This document shows, one piece after another, positions 32,917 through 42,527 of a stretch of 64,000 nucleotides of DNA. A model generated the notes under the pieces. It saw only the letters and a program-made list of their open reading frames with translations. It was not told the origin of the DNA and searched no databases. How positions within the stretch are numbered: position 1 is the stretch's first letter; every line of letters begins with the position of its first letter. Made by a program: the position numbers and the translations under genes. The DNA lies in NCBI RefSeq assembly GCF_013618625.1, contig NZ_JABRWO010000004.1, positions 186,001 through 250,000 on the forward strand, written 5' to 3'. Origin of the DNA: Bremerella alba. GTDB lineage: Bacteria; Planctomycetota; Planctomycetia; Pirellulales; Pirellulaceae.

Positions 32917-34107
32917 ATGCTATCCGCCTCACAGAAAGATCGCGCCCTTAGACTTGTGCAAGATCTCATGGCAATACCTGGCACCAGCGGGGAAGAGGCC
33001 GAGATCGCCGCGAGGGTCCGTCACGAGCTTCAATCCGCAGGCGTACCCGAACAAGCCATCGCGCACGACACCGCCCACGAGCGTTGCCCCGTTGCTCATA
33101 GCACGACAGGTAATCTGATTGTTTCGCTGCCGGGCAGTCACCGGGGACCACGTCGCTTACTGATGGCTCACATGGATACGGTTCCCATTTGCGTGGGTGC
33201 ACGTCCTGAACTTCAAGACGGAATGCTTGTCTCTCAAGACCAGCACACCGGTCTGGGCGCCGATGACCGAGCAGGCGTAGCCACGGTGCTATTTGCCGCA
33301 ACGGAAATCATCTCGCAACAGATTCCCCACGGTCCGCTGACCTTGCTGTTCACCGTTCAGGAAGAGATCGGCCTGCAAGGGGCGAGATACCTGGAAGTCG
33401 ACAAGCTTGAAAATCCCGAGTTCGCATTCAACTGGGATGGAGGAAATCCTGCCAAGCTTACCGTCGGTGCCATCGGCGGATACCGGATGACAATCGATAT
33501 TCATGGCCTGGCCAGTCATGCCGGAGTCGCTCCTGAAAAAGGGGTCAGCGCGATCACCGTTGCGGGAATAGCGATCAATCGCTTGCATACGCAAGGATTA
33601 CTCGGAAAGATATCACAAGGCGACCTAATCGGGACAAGCAATATCGGCGTCATTCAAGGTGGAAACGCCACCAATGTCGTTGCGGATCATGTGCAACTTC
33701 GAGCCGAGGTTCGCAGTCACCAAAAGGAGACAATCGAAATTCTTGTTCAGCGTTTTCAGCAAGCGTTTCGCCAAGCCGCAAAGGAGGTGCCTAATCATTC
33801 AAACCATACTGCTACGGTCGAGTTTGATGGCGATTTAAATTACGAACCTTTTGTCATACCGGCCGAAACACCAAGTGTCCAAGCCGCAAGCGACGTCCTG
33901 AACAGGTTAGGAATGCACCCCATTCATGCAATTGCCAACGGCGGTCTCGACGCAAACTGGCTGTATCGGCATGGGATACCCGTGGTATCTCTCGGGTGTG
34001 GCCAACACAATCAACATATGACCAGCGAGATGCTGGACGTTGACCAATTCTACACGGCCTGCGAAGTCGCGTTGCAAATCGCGTCAGGAAAGGATTCCCC
34101 CAAATGA
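32917..34107 (+). CDS. M20 family metallopeptidase (PepT-like)
   Basis: This 396-residue protein has the zinc motif MAHMDTVP near residue 86, the second metal ligand region GLGADDRAGVA, the catalytic EEIG in FTVQEEIGLQGARYLE, and HNQHMTSE near the C-terminus. The dimerisation domain in between has GLASHAGVAPEKG. The layout fits dizinc tripeptidase T-like or acetylornithine-type exopeptidases; substrate is unknown. The stop overlaps the ATG of a ferredoxin-like gene by four bases (ATGA), so the two are translationally coupled. Confidence 0.9.
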   Translation: MLSASQKDRALRLVQDLMAIPGTSGEEAEIAARVRHELQSAGVPEQAIAHDTAHERCPVAHSTTGNLIVSLPGSHRGPRRLLMAHMDTVPICVGARPELQDGMLVSQDQHTGLGADDRAGVATVLFAATEIISQQIPHGPLTLLFTVQEEIGLQGARYLEVDKLENPEFAFNWDGGNPAKLTVGAIGGYRMTIDIHGLASHAGVAPEKGVSAITVAGIAINRLHTQGLLGKISQGDLIGTSNIGVIQGGNATNVVADHVQLRAEVRSHQKETIEILVQRFQQAFRQAAKEVPNHSNHTATVEFDGDLNYEPFVIPAETPSVQAASDVLNRLGMHPIHAIANGGLDANWLYRHGIPVVSLGCGQHNQHMTSEMLDVDQFYTACEVALQIASGKDSPK

Positions 34108-34376
34108 GTCCCGACGACGAATTATGTCTTTGCTTTCATGTCACGATGCGAAAAGTGCAGAACTTCTGCCGCATTGAAAAACCACGCCGGGCGTCTCAGC
34201 TTTCCGAATGCGGAGGAGCCGGAACCGGCTGTGGTTGGTGCCGCCCTTTTCTTCAAAGGATCTTCGAGAACCAGCAGAGGTCCGAAGCCGAAGAACTTCC
34301 CAGCGCCGAAGAATATCAAGCTAGTAGAACGGTCTACATTCGCGATAAAAAGAGCCGTAAAGAAGGCGATTCTTAA
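34104..34376 (+). CDS. BFD-like [2Fe-2S] protein coupled to the M20 peptidase
   Basis: This 90-residue protein has four Cys in the pattern CLCFHVTMRKVQNF and GTGCGWCRPF, matching the BFD-like [2Fe-2S] domain of bacterioferritin-associated ferredoxin and related redox subunits (C-x-C plus C-x2-C). The last 35 residues are charged. Such domains usually supply electrons to partners, for example to release iron from bacterioferritin, or form part of larger oxidoreductases. Here the gene starts inside the stop of the M20 peptidase gene, an unusual neighbour. A convergent terminator lies at the 3' end. Confidence 0.8.
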   Translation: MSPDDELCLCFHVTMRKVQNFCRIEKPRRASQLSECGGAGTGCGWCRPFLQRIFENQQRSEAEELPSAEEYQASRTVYIRDKKSRKEGDS

Positions 34377-34409
34377 AACGCCGCAACTAAGCCTGATCGG
34401 CGTCTTTTA
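34374..34409. terminator. Bidirectional terminator between convergent genes
   Basis: TTAAAACGCCG and CGGCGTCTTTTAA form a hairpin with ACGCCG/CGGCGT as the stem, a 14-base loop, A-rich sequence before and T-rich sequence after. It overlaps the stop codons of both the BFD-like and STAS genes, so it can terminate both. Confidence 0.65.
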
Positions 34410-34746
34410 ACGCCTCGGTAGCTGCTTCACGTGTCGGATATCGCAACCAAAGCGATTCGATTTTCGACCGCTTCAATACGTTCAAGCATTCTTCGCTAAG
34501 ACCAGCGAGAACTAATCGTCCGTCGCGTTTCTTGATCAGCTTCCAAATTCGGATTAGGAATTGGATGAAGAACGAATCGATCGATTCGGTATGAGAAAGA
34601 TCGATGACAACCAATGGTGGCGAAGTATGCTTGGCAACTTCGACGATTTGCTGAACCACGTTGCCTAGACTTGCTTCGTCAAGATTGACATACTCTGGCC
34701 CGAAGTCGAGTATTGTGATGTCTTTCTGGCGCAGTATGTTAACCAT
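34387..34746 (-). CDS. STAS-domain protein (anti-sigma factor antagonist type)
   Basis: This 119-residue protein starts at the ATG at 34746 (MVNILRQKDITIL); an in-frame ATG three codons upstream is possible. It is a single STAS domain. The central LVVIDLSHTESIDSFFIQFLIRIWK carries the conserved Asp-Ser pair expected near the phosphorylatable position, followed by the usual glycine-containing turn (RLVLAGLSEE). STAS proteins read phosphorylation in partner-switching systems that release sigma factors or kinases. No partner-switch kinase or phosphatase is adjacent. Confidence 0.85.
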   Translation of the reverse strand: MVNILRQKDITILDFGPEYVNLDEASLGNVVQQIVEVAKHTSPPLVVIDLSHTESIDSFFIQFLIRIWKLIKKRDGRLVLAGLSEECLNVLKRSKIESLWLRYPTREAATEALKDADQA

Positions 34747-35128
34747 TAAATTCAATCGTTTAGCGGCGGAAACCGGAGCTACAGGTTATTGGTTTTTTTC
34801 GACTTGAAACGTGAGAACTCGTCAGTCGGAAATGTGGCAGAATTCCGCAGGCGCGATTGTCAAACGCAAAACCGGAGAATTAACAAAAACCGCTCAGTCG
34901 GGTAGTTTATCGGTCTATCTCCGTAACAACAACCCCTGAACTTTTTAAATATTTCCGCACTCATTCCCAAACAATTGTATACTTGGCTACCACTCTTAAC
35001 TATCCGTGCCTTCAGAGGGATATGCTATTATTCGCACGGGTGCCCTTCCCGCAGTGGGTTAGGCAGTACGGTTTACCACAGACTTTCGGGAAACCGTGGG
35101 GTGATTTTCTCGCGAAGGAGATGGATCG
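34747..35128. other. Gene-free region before the LOG-family gene
   Basis: No coding sequence is supported in these 382 bases. The 3' part has a small inverted repeat CGGTTT/AAACCG around 35070-35096 with GTGG and CCAC nearby, perhaps leader structure. The STAS promoter must lie near 34750-34850. Confidence 0.5.
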
Positions 35129-36172
35129 TTGAGCCGATTTGAAGAAACGGACGCCGAAGATCTTTCGTCCGACAAAGACGAACGCCGCAAGTTTGAGATT
35201 AATAACCTTCTCGATCAGATTCGTGAGACTGCGGACAAACTGCAACGCGATGCGGCGACACGTGGTGATCTCAAGCTACTCTCACGTTCGCTGAAAGAAC
35301 TGCGTTACGCGTTCAAAGTTTTCACCCCGTTTCGGGGAAAACGCAAAGTCACGATCTTTGGTTCTGCCCGAACCCGGCCCGAAGATCCCACCTATCAAAC
35401 GGCCGCCAATTTCGCTCAACGGATGGCCGAAGACGACTGGCTGGTCATTACCGGCGCCGGAAGTGGAATCATGGAGGCCGGGCATCGTGGTGCCGGGCGT
35501 GCAAGTTCGATGGGCTTGAATATCATGCTCCCTTTCGAGCAGCAAGCCAATCCTGTGATTCACGGTGACGAAAAGCTCGTGAACATGAAGTACTTCTTCA
35601 CTCGCAAACTGATGTTTGTGAAGGAGTGCGATGCCGTGGTATGTCTACCAGGCGGCTTCGGCACGCTCGACGAAGCCTTCGAAGTCTTAACTCTGGTGCA
35701 AACGGGCAAACGCGACCTGTTCCCAATCGTTCTCCTGGATGCCCCGGGTGGAACCTACTGGAAAGCGCTCGACGACTTTATTCGTGCAGCACTCCACGAA
35801 GGGCATATGATCTCGCCGGAAGATTTCGCCTTGTACAAGGTCACCGATCGCATCGAAGAGGCCGTCGGCGAGATCGAACAGTTCTACAAGGTTTACCACA
35901 GCATGCGGTATGTCCGGAAGCAGTTGGTAATCCGTACCCATACACCGATAGCCGAGTCTCTATTGAGCGCTATTCAAACGGAATTTCGCGATATACTCAG
36001 CGAAGGAACATTTGAAGTTCGTAGTGCATTACCCGAAGAAGACGAGCCTGAACTGGAAGGCATGTCTCGTCTCGTGTTTAGCTTTAACCGCCGTAATTTG
36101 GGACGCTTGCGAATCCTGCTCGACTGCCTCAACGCCGGCTCGATCGAACCGGCGAAACGAGAATTCGTTTAG
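35129..36172 (+). CDS. LOG-family (TIGR00730-type) Rossmann protein with C-terminal extension
   Basis: The start is TTG at 35129: AAGGAG lies eight bases upstream, while the ATG at 35121 hits a stop after three codons. The product has 347 residues. It carries the LOG nucleotide-binding signature PGGFGTLDE, GSARTRPEDPTYQ at the start of the domain, TGAGSGIMEAGHRGAG, and VLLDAPGGTYWKAL. LOG proteins hydrolyse nucleoside monophosphates, releasing a free base (cytokinin in plants). Length is well above the usual 180-230 because of an N-terminal helix region of about 65 residues and a C-terminal extension of about 95 residues (VRKQLVIRTHTPIAES onward). Confidence 0.88.
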   Translation: MSRFEETDAEDLSSDKDERRKFEINNLLDQIRETADKLQRDAATRGDLKLLSRSLKELRYAFKVFTPFRGKRKVTIFGSARTRPEDPTYQTAANFAQRMAEDDWLVITGAGSGIMEAGHRGAGRASSMGLNIMLPFEQQANPVIHGDEKLVNMKYFFTRKLMFVKECDAVVCLPGGFGTLDEAFEVLTLVQTGKRDLFPIVLLDAPGGTYWKALDDFIRAALHEGHMISPEDFALYKVTDRIEEAVGEIEQFYKVYHSMRYVRKQLVIRTHTPIAESLLSAIQTEFRDILSEGTFEVRSALPEEDEPELEGMSRLVFSFNRRNLGRLRILLDCLNAGSIEPAKREFV

Positions 36173-36178
36173 CATCCT

Positions 36179-39100
36179 TTAGCGAACCGAGGTTCCTGTC
36201 GGCTGGGTGGCAACTTGGGTTTTCGAGGAAGTCTTGTTCGCCTTGAGGTAGGTCATCAAGTCGCCGATCTCTTCGGCAGTCAGCTGATCCAAAAGACCAC
36301 TGGGCATGATGCTGGTTTTCGATGGCGACAATTCTTCCACGTCTTCCTCGGAAACTTCCGTCTTGTTGCCTTGGCTGTCGATGACGACGTAATTCCCGTT
36401 CGGGCTCGTCGAAATCAAACCGGATAGAATCTTGCCGTCGATGGTCAAAATCTGCTTTGTCGCGTATTGATCGGAAATCACGTGCGATGGAAACAGGATC
36501 GATTCCAAGATTTGCTTCTTCTGGAAACGTCGGGCAATGTCTGTTAGATCCGGACCGATTGCCTCGCCCGCTCCTCCCATGCGATGACACGCTGCACATT
36601 GAGCCTTCTTGAAGATCAATGCACCGGAAGTCGCATCCCCTCCATGGTTTTCCTCAGAGCCTAGGAACTCGAGCAGTTCTTCCAAGTCCCAATTGCTGGA
36701 CTTGTTGTCTACCAACTTTGCTTCTGGAAGGTCGGGGTGGCTCTCGGCAAACCAGCTCTGCCACGACTCCATCTGCTTCTCGAATGGGTCCGCTGGCGAT
36801 GCGGCTGACTCGCCGGTCCATTTGACCAAGATTTGATTGACGGCCTGTTTGCAGGTGTCGTCTGAGCGTAGCCCCAACATGATCAGCTGACGAATCGTTT
36901 CCGGATCGTTCTCGGTTTGCGTACCTTGGGTCAGCTTCTGAATCACATTGGTCGCGAAGTCACCTTCGAGAACTGGGATTGCCTTGACCAGATACGAGAA
37001 GTTCTTGCCTTCAGGCTGCTGGGCCAAGCCGAAAGCAATCGATGCTCGGCGTTCGGGCTCACGATCAAACGCTTTTCGTAGATAAGCCATGTTCTCTGGC
37101 GTGCCGTTGCCGGCCAGGATTGCGACAATCCCTTTTCGCATGCGAGACGCGACGGTTGTCTCGTCGCCGACAAGCTCTTCATCGATCATACGAAGCGTTG
37201 CAAGGACTTGCTCATTGGGATGCTCCGGCAATTCAAACAGGATTGCTAAGGCTGCATTGGGCCACATGTGTCCTAAGGTCAGAGCAACGTATTGCTCTTC
37301 AAGCGTCAAGCATTTTACAAACTGCTTCGTGCTTGTCTCGATGTAACCCCGCAGGCCTTCGCCACCGTCGATTTCCAAGCCTTTTTCCAAATGGCCGAGC
37401 AATTTGAGCTTCTGTTCGCTCGTCCAGCCATCTTCGATGAAGGACATATGCATGGCCAGGTTCAGACGCTCGGATGCCGGCAGTTTGCTATCGAGGTGGG
37501 CGATGTAACGGTCTGTGATGCTGGAAACACGGAAGTGTGCCAGGGTTCGGATCAGTTCGCGATTCATCTTATGTTCGCCGGCAGGAAACTCTCCGGCTAA
37601 ACGCTCTGCCAAACCAGGCAAATCACTCTCATTAAGACTCCCACGATCAATGGCCAACTGAATGACACGTAGCAGCGAAAGGAATTCTTGATCGCTCAAG
37701 TAGTCATCGAGTCTTTTTTGAGCTTTCAAGGCGATCTTCAACGCAACATCGTGCGAAGGTTGCGACACGAGCGCGGCAATACTGGCCGAGTTGAACAGCG
37801 TTGCCGAATCGGCAATCAATGCATCTTCGATCCAGTTCTCGACCGGCTGATTCTCAAGCAAGCGACGAGCCGCATACGCTTCGCGTCGATCGTCGGCAGA
37901 CAGCAGAGGTCGTAGTTCCTCGTAGGTTACCGTACCGCGGATCTCGCACAGCGTTTCGCAAACTTCCCGTCGAACGGCAGGGCTTTCATGCTTTAGCAAT
38001 TTCCGCAAATGCTCGGTTGCTTCACTGCCTGGGTAGTTAATCAGTAGCGAAATCGCTTTCTGGGCAACTTCGGCATTCTCGTCTTCCGTCAATTCAAACA
38101 ACATGCTGAGCGTAGGGGTCGGTCCATAAAGCTGCATTAAATCCAGCGCTCGTGTGCGATAGTACGAAGGGTTCTCTTTCGCGATCGCAACACCTTGAAT
38201 TTGCGGATTCCACAAGTCACCCAAGTCCGACTGAATCTCAGCGATTCTTTGTCGGCCCCAAGCACTTTGCGGCTGAGGATGTCGGATTGCCTGAGCGATT
38301 CCCTTACCGAGGTCGTCGACCCCATCAGGGATGTCCCCCTTATAGACAATTCGATAAAGCCCACCTTCGGTACCGCGGCCGCCGGTCGTGAAGTAGATCC
38401 AACCATCGGGCCCAACTTCCATATCGGTCACGTTCATGGGCTGACCCTCGAGCAACGCTTCGCTCTTGGCAGCGTAACCTGCACCATCTGGTGTCAGCGA
38501 CACGGTGCTGATTCGGCCATTGGACCAGTCGGTGACAAACAGGCGGTTTTGATACTTAGCCGGATACTTAAAGTGATCGTAAACGACCAACCCGGTAGGA
38601 GAACCGGCCCCGGTTTCCAGAATCGGAGGAACACAATCGGGATAGTAATTCGGCCACTTCGCCCAGCCGCTTCGCCAACCGAAATCAGAACCAGGCGATA
38701 CCTGATAGATCCGGGTCGAGCGATGCCATACCATCCCTTCGTCCCACTCCATATCACTATCGTGAAGGAAGAGGTCGCCATTGCGATTGAAAGCCAAGTC
38801 GTAGGCATTGCGAATACCGCCAGCCACGATCTCGATGTTGCGTCCTTCAATATCGGTACGCAAAACCATCCCGCCAGGAGCTTTCACACCCACGGCATGG
38901 CCACCTGGGTCTTCAAACCGCGGAACCAGGTCACCTTCATAGAAATGGCGGTGCGGGCTCTTCTCGTCCACATCCGACTCAAGCTTGGTGTCGTTGCCGG
39001 CCACCATGTAAATCAGTCCGTCTGGCCCCAAGGCCAGCCCGTGGGGGCCGTGCTCGCCAATCGCACCGTTGAACGTAACCAGTGTTGCGACCTCTTCGAC

Positions 39101-40138
39101 GTCTCCGTCTCCATCGGTATCGTTCAGCTTATAGAGTCCGGTCCCTTCAGACCCTTCCCCTACCACGAACACGTCACCATTGAGCGGCAAGATGCCTTGC
39201 ACGTTTTTGATCGTATCGTTGTAAACTCGCTGCGTATCGACGACGCCATCATCGTTGGAATCGTAGACGAGCATCAAATCGCCCCCTTCCTTAGAGGCGA
39301 TGATGTTGCCGAATTCGTTGAAGGTCATCGAGATTAGCGCGCCGGTCTTCTCGGCGGAAATGACTTCCTGAATCGCAAAACCAGGTAATATTCGAAACCG
39401 CGACTCTTCGGTCGGTTCGTTCTCTAGCGGAGCGGATATCACCTCAGGCTGCGTTGCCTGGGGGCTTTTCGCAGTCGAGATCGGCTTTGCTTCAATTGGG
39501 CGCTGCGAAGGACGTGGCGTCTCGGCAAAGGATGGTTCCGGAGGAACTGGCGCACCGCTGTTGGTGTTACTCGCCGCCAATTGCGGCTGCCCTACGTTCC
39601 ACGGGGTGGTTGCGTTGCCAGGGCCAAATTCCTGAGCACGTTCCCAACGTGAGTCGCTATAGAAGGTCGACTGCCAGAGCGGGAAGGGGCGAAGGTCTGT
39701 CTTCCACGACGAATTCGAGGGGAAGCTCACCTTTTGATTGTTGCTGCCGAAAATCGTAATCTCGGCCAATAGCCCGGCGCTATTGCCCTGGGTGTTACGG
39801 ACTTGGATGGCGAAAACATTGTCGCCGACCTTGAGGTGGTTCGAGATATCGAAATTTCGCCGATTTCGCCAGTTATTATCTTCTGCGATTTTTTTGCCGT
39901 TTATCCAGAGCTCATATTCGTCGTCAGCGGTGATCATGATTTGACCACCGGTCATCTGCGAAATGTTGATGCTCTTTCGGAAAAAGCAACTACTGGGTGG
40001 AACCTGATCTTTCCGGTGCTGCGTTGCCCAGATCCATTGCGGACTGGCGGCCTGAGCGTGCGCGAAGCTAGGCACTCCGGTCACCAATAGGGTGGCGGCG
40101 ATCAACAATAGCCAAGGAGTTTTGGGGGTAGTCGACAT
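36179..40138 (-). CDS. PVC-type haem-binding CxxCH protein with propeller and HEAT repeats
   Basis: The product has 1319 residues from the ATG at 40138 (MSTTPKTPWLLLIAATLLV), with a signal peptide ending near AQA. The first 150 residues are a carbohydrate-binding-like beta domain (WIWATQHRKDQ, ADDEYELWINGKKI). A dehydrogenase-type six-bladed propeller follows (about 270-600: GFAIQEVISAEKTGALI, HGPHGLALGPDGLIYMVAGND). HEAT repeats fill about 680-1130. The C-terminal c-type cytochrome motif CAACHRMGG is at about 1182. Such proteins are a planctomycete speciality, probably periplasmic redox enzymes acting on sugars or alcohols. Confidence 0.92.
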   Translation of the reverse strand: MSTTPKTPWLLLIAATLLVTGVPSFAHAQAASPQWIWATQHRKDQVPPSSCFFRKSINISQMTGGQIMITADDEYELWINGKKIAEDNNWRNRRNFDISNHLKVGDNVFAIQVRNTQGNSAGLLAEITIFGSNNQKVSFPSNSSWKTDLRPFPLWQSTFYSDSRWERAQEFGPGNATTPWNVGQPQLAASNTNSGAPVPPEPSFAETPRPSQRPIEAKPISTAKSPQATQPEVISAPLENEPTEESRFRILPGFAIQEVISAEKTGALISMTFNEFGNIIASKEGGDLMLVYDSNDDGVVDTQRVYNDTIKNVQGILPLNGDVFVVGEGSEGTGLYKLNDTDGDGDVEEVATLVTFNGAIGEHGPHGLALGPDGLIYMVAGNDTKLESDVDEKSPHRHFYEGDLVPRFEDPGGHAVGVKAPGGMVLRTDIEGRNIEIVAGGIRNAYDLAFNRNGDLFLHDSDMEWDEGMVWHRSTRIYQVSPGSDFGWRSGWAKWPNYYPDCVPPILETGAGSPTGLVVYDHFKYPAKYQNRLFVTDWSNGRISTVSLTPDGAGYAAKSEALLEGQPMNVTDMEVGPDGWIYFTTGGRGTEGGLYRIVYKGDIPDGVDDLGKGIAQAIRHPQPQSAWGRQRIAEIQSDLGDLWNPQIQGVAIAKENPSYYRTRALDLMQLYGPTPTLSMLFELTEDENAEVAQKAISLLINYPGSEATEHLRKLLKHESPAVRREVCETLCEIRGTVTYEELRPLLSADDRREAYAARRLLENQPVENWIEDALIADSATLFNSASIAALVSQPSHDVALKIALKAQKRLDDYLSDQEFLSLLRVIQLAIDRGSLNESDLPGLAERLAGEFPAGEHKMNRELIRTLAHFRVSSITDRYIAHLDSKLPASERLNLAMHMSFIEDGWTSEQKLKLLGHLEKGLEIDGGEGLRGYIETSTKQFVKCLTLEEQYVALTLGHMWPNAALAILFELPEHPNEQVLATLRMIDEELVGDETTVASRMRKGIVAILAGNGTPENMAYLRKAFDREPERRASIAFGLAQQPEGKNFSYLVKAIPVLEGDFATNVIQKLTQGTQTENDPETIRQLIMLGLRSDDTCKQAVNQILVKWTGESAASPADPFEKQMESWQSWFAESHPDLPEAKLVDNKSSNWDLEELLEFLGSEENHGGDATSGALIFKKAQCAACHRMGGAGEAIGPDLTDIARRFQKKQILESILFPSHVISDQYATKQILTIDGKILSGLISTSPNGNYVVIDSQGNKTEVSEEDVEELSPSKTSIMPSGLLDQLTAEEIGDLMTYLKANKTSSKTQVATQPTGTSVR

Positions 40139-40245
40139 ATTCAATCTCATACCAATGACATAATGTTTGCTCGCATTAGGCAGTCGATGAGAACCCAGCG
40201 CGAGCGCAATCAAGTCTCATCCATCCTTCGAAAGATCGGGTAAGG

Positions 40246-40458
40246 TGACCCACAAAATCAGCAAAACCACTCCAAACGGCAAAATTTGCCCCGACTAGAT
40301 ACGCTAGCCGTCCATTCCACCCCCCAAAAAGTGCATCAGGACAGCCATGACAGCAGCCATGGTCAGTGGCTCCCCTGCGGTGAGCCGTTATTGACCCACT
40401 TTTTTGATACGTTTACGATTCCAAGGGATTGATTAGGAAAATTGCATCAATTGGGTCA
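40246..40458. repeat. Three copies of heptamer TGACCCA in the divergent region
   Basis: TGACCCA occurs at 40246-40252 and 40392-40398, and its complement TGGGTCA at 40452-40458. The region lies between the PVC haem protein gene and the ABC binding-protein gene, both starting here in opposite directions (40139-40517). Repeated heptamers could be binding sites for one regulator, but the copy number is small. Confidence 0.3.
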
Positions 40459-40517
40459 GCACATAGCATTGCTAGCAGCGGATTTCCCTTGATGCTGTCT
40501 TGTTAAGAGGTTGCGTA

Positions 40518-42461
40518 ATGACAAACGTCCGCGGCGCCCTGGGCATCCATCTTTTCTTGTTTCTCACTATTCTGGCTCCACTCGCCGGTTGCACCGGAGG
40601 TTCCTCGGAATACTCGGAAGACGAGATCCAAACGAAAATCGAAGAGTTCGACTATGAGAAGGGAGTCAGCGGCTTCGAGCCCCCATCGCTGGAAGAGCTG
40701 GACAAGAACAATAAGTGGACGGACAAACCGGTCATCGATCTGCTCGATAAGTTGAAGCAGCAATTGGCCGACTATCAACCTCCGATGCCGCCTGCAGAAG
40801 CAGTCAACTTGAAGTCTGAGAACGACGAGCAGATTCAAGAGATCCTCGAATCGGTCAAAGTCCTTCCCAAAAGCGATGACGAAGTCGACTGGGATGCAAC
40901 TTGGGTGCACCACGTAGCCGGCGATATCAATAGCTTGAACCCACTCACGATGAGTTCGACCTCCGACTTCGACGTCGCAGGGCTAACCGGTGTGGGCGCA
41001 ATTTCTTCCGACATCGACTTGAACCCAGTAGGTAATGGAACCTACATCAAGTCCTGGCAGGTCAACGAGGACAACACGGTTCACAAGTTCGTCATTCGCG
41101 ACGACCTGACCTGGTCTGATGGCGAACCGATCACGGCTTACGACTGGGAGTTTACCTTCAAGTTGGTAAAGCACCCTGAGATGGTCGCGTATATGCCGGC
41201 CATTTCCAGTGGTATGGAAACGGTCCTCTACTTGAAGGCCTACGACGAGCACACCTTCTGCATCTTCCACGAGAAGTCAACCGCCGTGAATGAGTGGAAA
41301 GACGAATTCCCCGTCGTACCAAAGCACATCTATTACGAATCGATCGCAATGGACCCCAGCATGGTCGATAGCGACATTCACTTAAAGCTGGAAGAAACCC
41401 CGGTCGTCGGTGGCCCCTACGAGGTTATCTCTCGAACTCGCGGCAAGAATGTCGTGCTGCAGCGCCGCGAAGGCTTCTACATGCACGATGGCAAGCAGGT
41501 TCGCGATAAGCCCTACTTCAAAAACGTCCGCATGGAAGTCATCACCGACACCAACACGGCGCTACTTGCACTTTCGTCGGGTAAGATCGACGAAATGCAG
41601 ATTCCTGCTCCCAAATGGAACACGGATGCCAACACGCCGGAGTTCTTTGCTAAGAACGTTAGAGTGAAAGCTACCGAATGGACCGAGTATCACATAACGT
41701 GGAACTGCGAGTCGGAGTTCTTCAAAGACCCTAAAGTCCGCCGGGCTATGAGCTACGGTATCGACTACAAGGAACTCTTAGACCGTGTCTTGGATGGTTT
41801 ATTCGAGCAAGCCAACGGCCCGTTTCATCCCACATCGTGGATGTCACCTAAGCCGCCACTGCCGATGTTCACGTACGATCTCGACAAAGCCCGTAAGCTG
41901 TTGGACGAAGCTGGCTGGGTCGACAGCGATGCCGACGGTATCCGCGACAAGATGATCGGTGACAAGAAGGTTCCATTCCACTTCACTTTGATGCGGGGTC
42001 AAACACCGACGTCGGAAAAGGTGGCCCGTGTGATCGTTACCAGCTTGAATAAGCTCGGTATCAAAGTCGAAGAACGTGCTACCGAATTCACCGTCTTGCA
42101 GCAAAAAGCCCAGGATCACACGTTCGACGCCATGCTCGGTGGCTGGGGCTCCGGCACCGATCCGTTCTACACCAAGAACATTTTCGGAACCAATCAGACC
42201 CGCAACTACGGCCAGTTCTCGAACAAGAGGATCGATGAGTTGTACGAAGAAGGGTTGGTCGAACTCGATCGCTCTAAGCGAGCGAAGATCTACCAGGAAA
42301 TGGCCAAGATCTTCCACGAGGAGCAACCCTATACCTGGCTCTTCTACCTGTCGTCGCTGCATGGATTCAACAAGGACATGCGTGGTTACGAATTCAGTGC
42401 GCGCGGCCCGTTCCACTACTCGCCGGGTATGGAATCGGTCTGGAAGGTTAAACCGCTTTAG
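40518..42461 (+). CDS. ABC transporter solute-binding lipoprotein, peptide/nickel type (SBP_bac_5)
   Basis: The product has 647 residues from the ATG at 40518, with AAGAGG eight bases upstream. The lipobox is LAPLAGC with the lipid Cys at residue 26. An acidic linker of about 100 residues precedes the binding domain, longer than in ordinary members. The fold signatures are LTWSDGEPITAYDWEFTFKLV, ALLALSSGKIDEMQIP and VRRAMSYGIDYKELLD. The C-terminal lobe has YSPGMESVW. The family binds oligopeptides and similar ligands in the periplasm and delivers them to DppBC-type permeases, which follow directly. Confidence 0.93.
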   Translation: MTNVRGALGIHLFLFLTILAPLAGCTGGSSEYSEDEIQTKIEEFDYEKGVSGFEPPSLEELDKNNKWTDKPVIDLLDKLKQQLADYQPPMPPAEAVNLKSENDEQIQEILESVKVLPKSDDEVDWDATWVHHVAGDINSLNPLTMSSTSDFDVAGLTGVGAISSDIDLNPVGNGTYIKSWQVNEDNTVHKFVIRDDLTWSDGEPITAYDWEFTFKLVKHPEMVAYMPAISSGMETVLYLKAYDEHTFCIFHEKSTAVNEWKDEFPVVPKHIYYESIAMDPSMVDSDIHLKLEETPVVGGPYEVISRTRGKNVVLQRREGFYMHDGKQVRDKPYFKNVRMEVITDTNTALLALSSGKIDEMQIPAPKWNTDANTPEFFAKNVRVKATEWTEYHITWNCESEFFKDPKVRRAMSYGIDYKELLDRVLDGLFEQANGPFHPTSWMSPKPPLPMFTYDLDKARKLLDEAGWVDSDADGIRDKMIGDKKVPFHFTLMRGQTPTSEKVARVIVTSLNKLGIKVEERATEFTVLQQKAQDHTFDAMLGGWGSGTDPFYTKNIFGTNQTRNYGQFSNKRIDELYEEGLVELDRSKRAKIYQEMAKIFHEEQPYTWLFYLSSLHGFNKDMRGYEFSARGPFHYSPGMESVWKVKPL

Positions 42462-42527
42462 CTTAGCCACCCGCTCGATCGCGTTTGAAGTGTTCCTTCC
42501 ACCAACCTTCCCAAGTCGTTCTAAAGT

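Noticed and set aside
38195-39337. 380-codon open frame on the plus strand
   Set aside because: It is antisense to the PVC haem protein gene, which has a clear domain structure; the plus frame has no recognisable motif.
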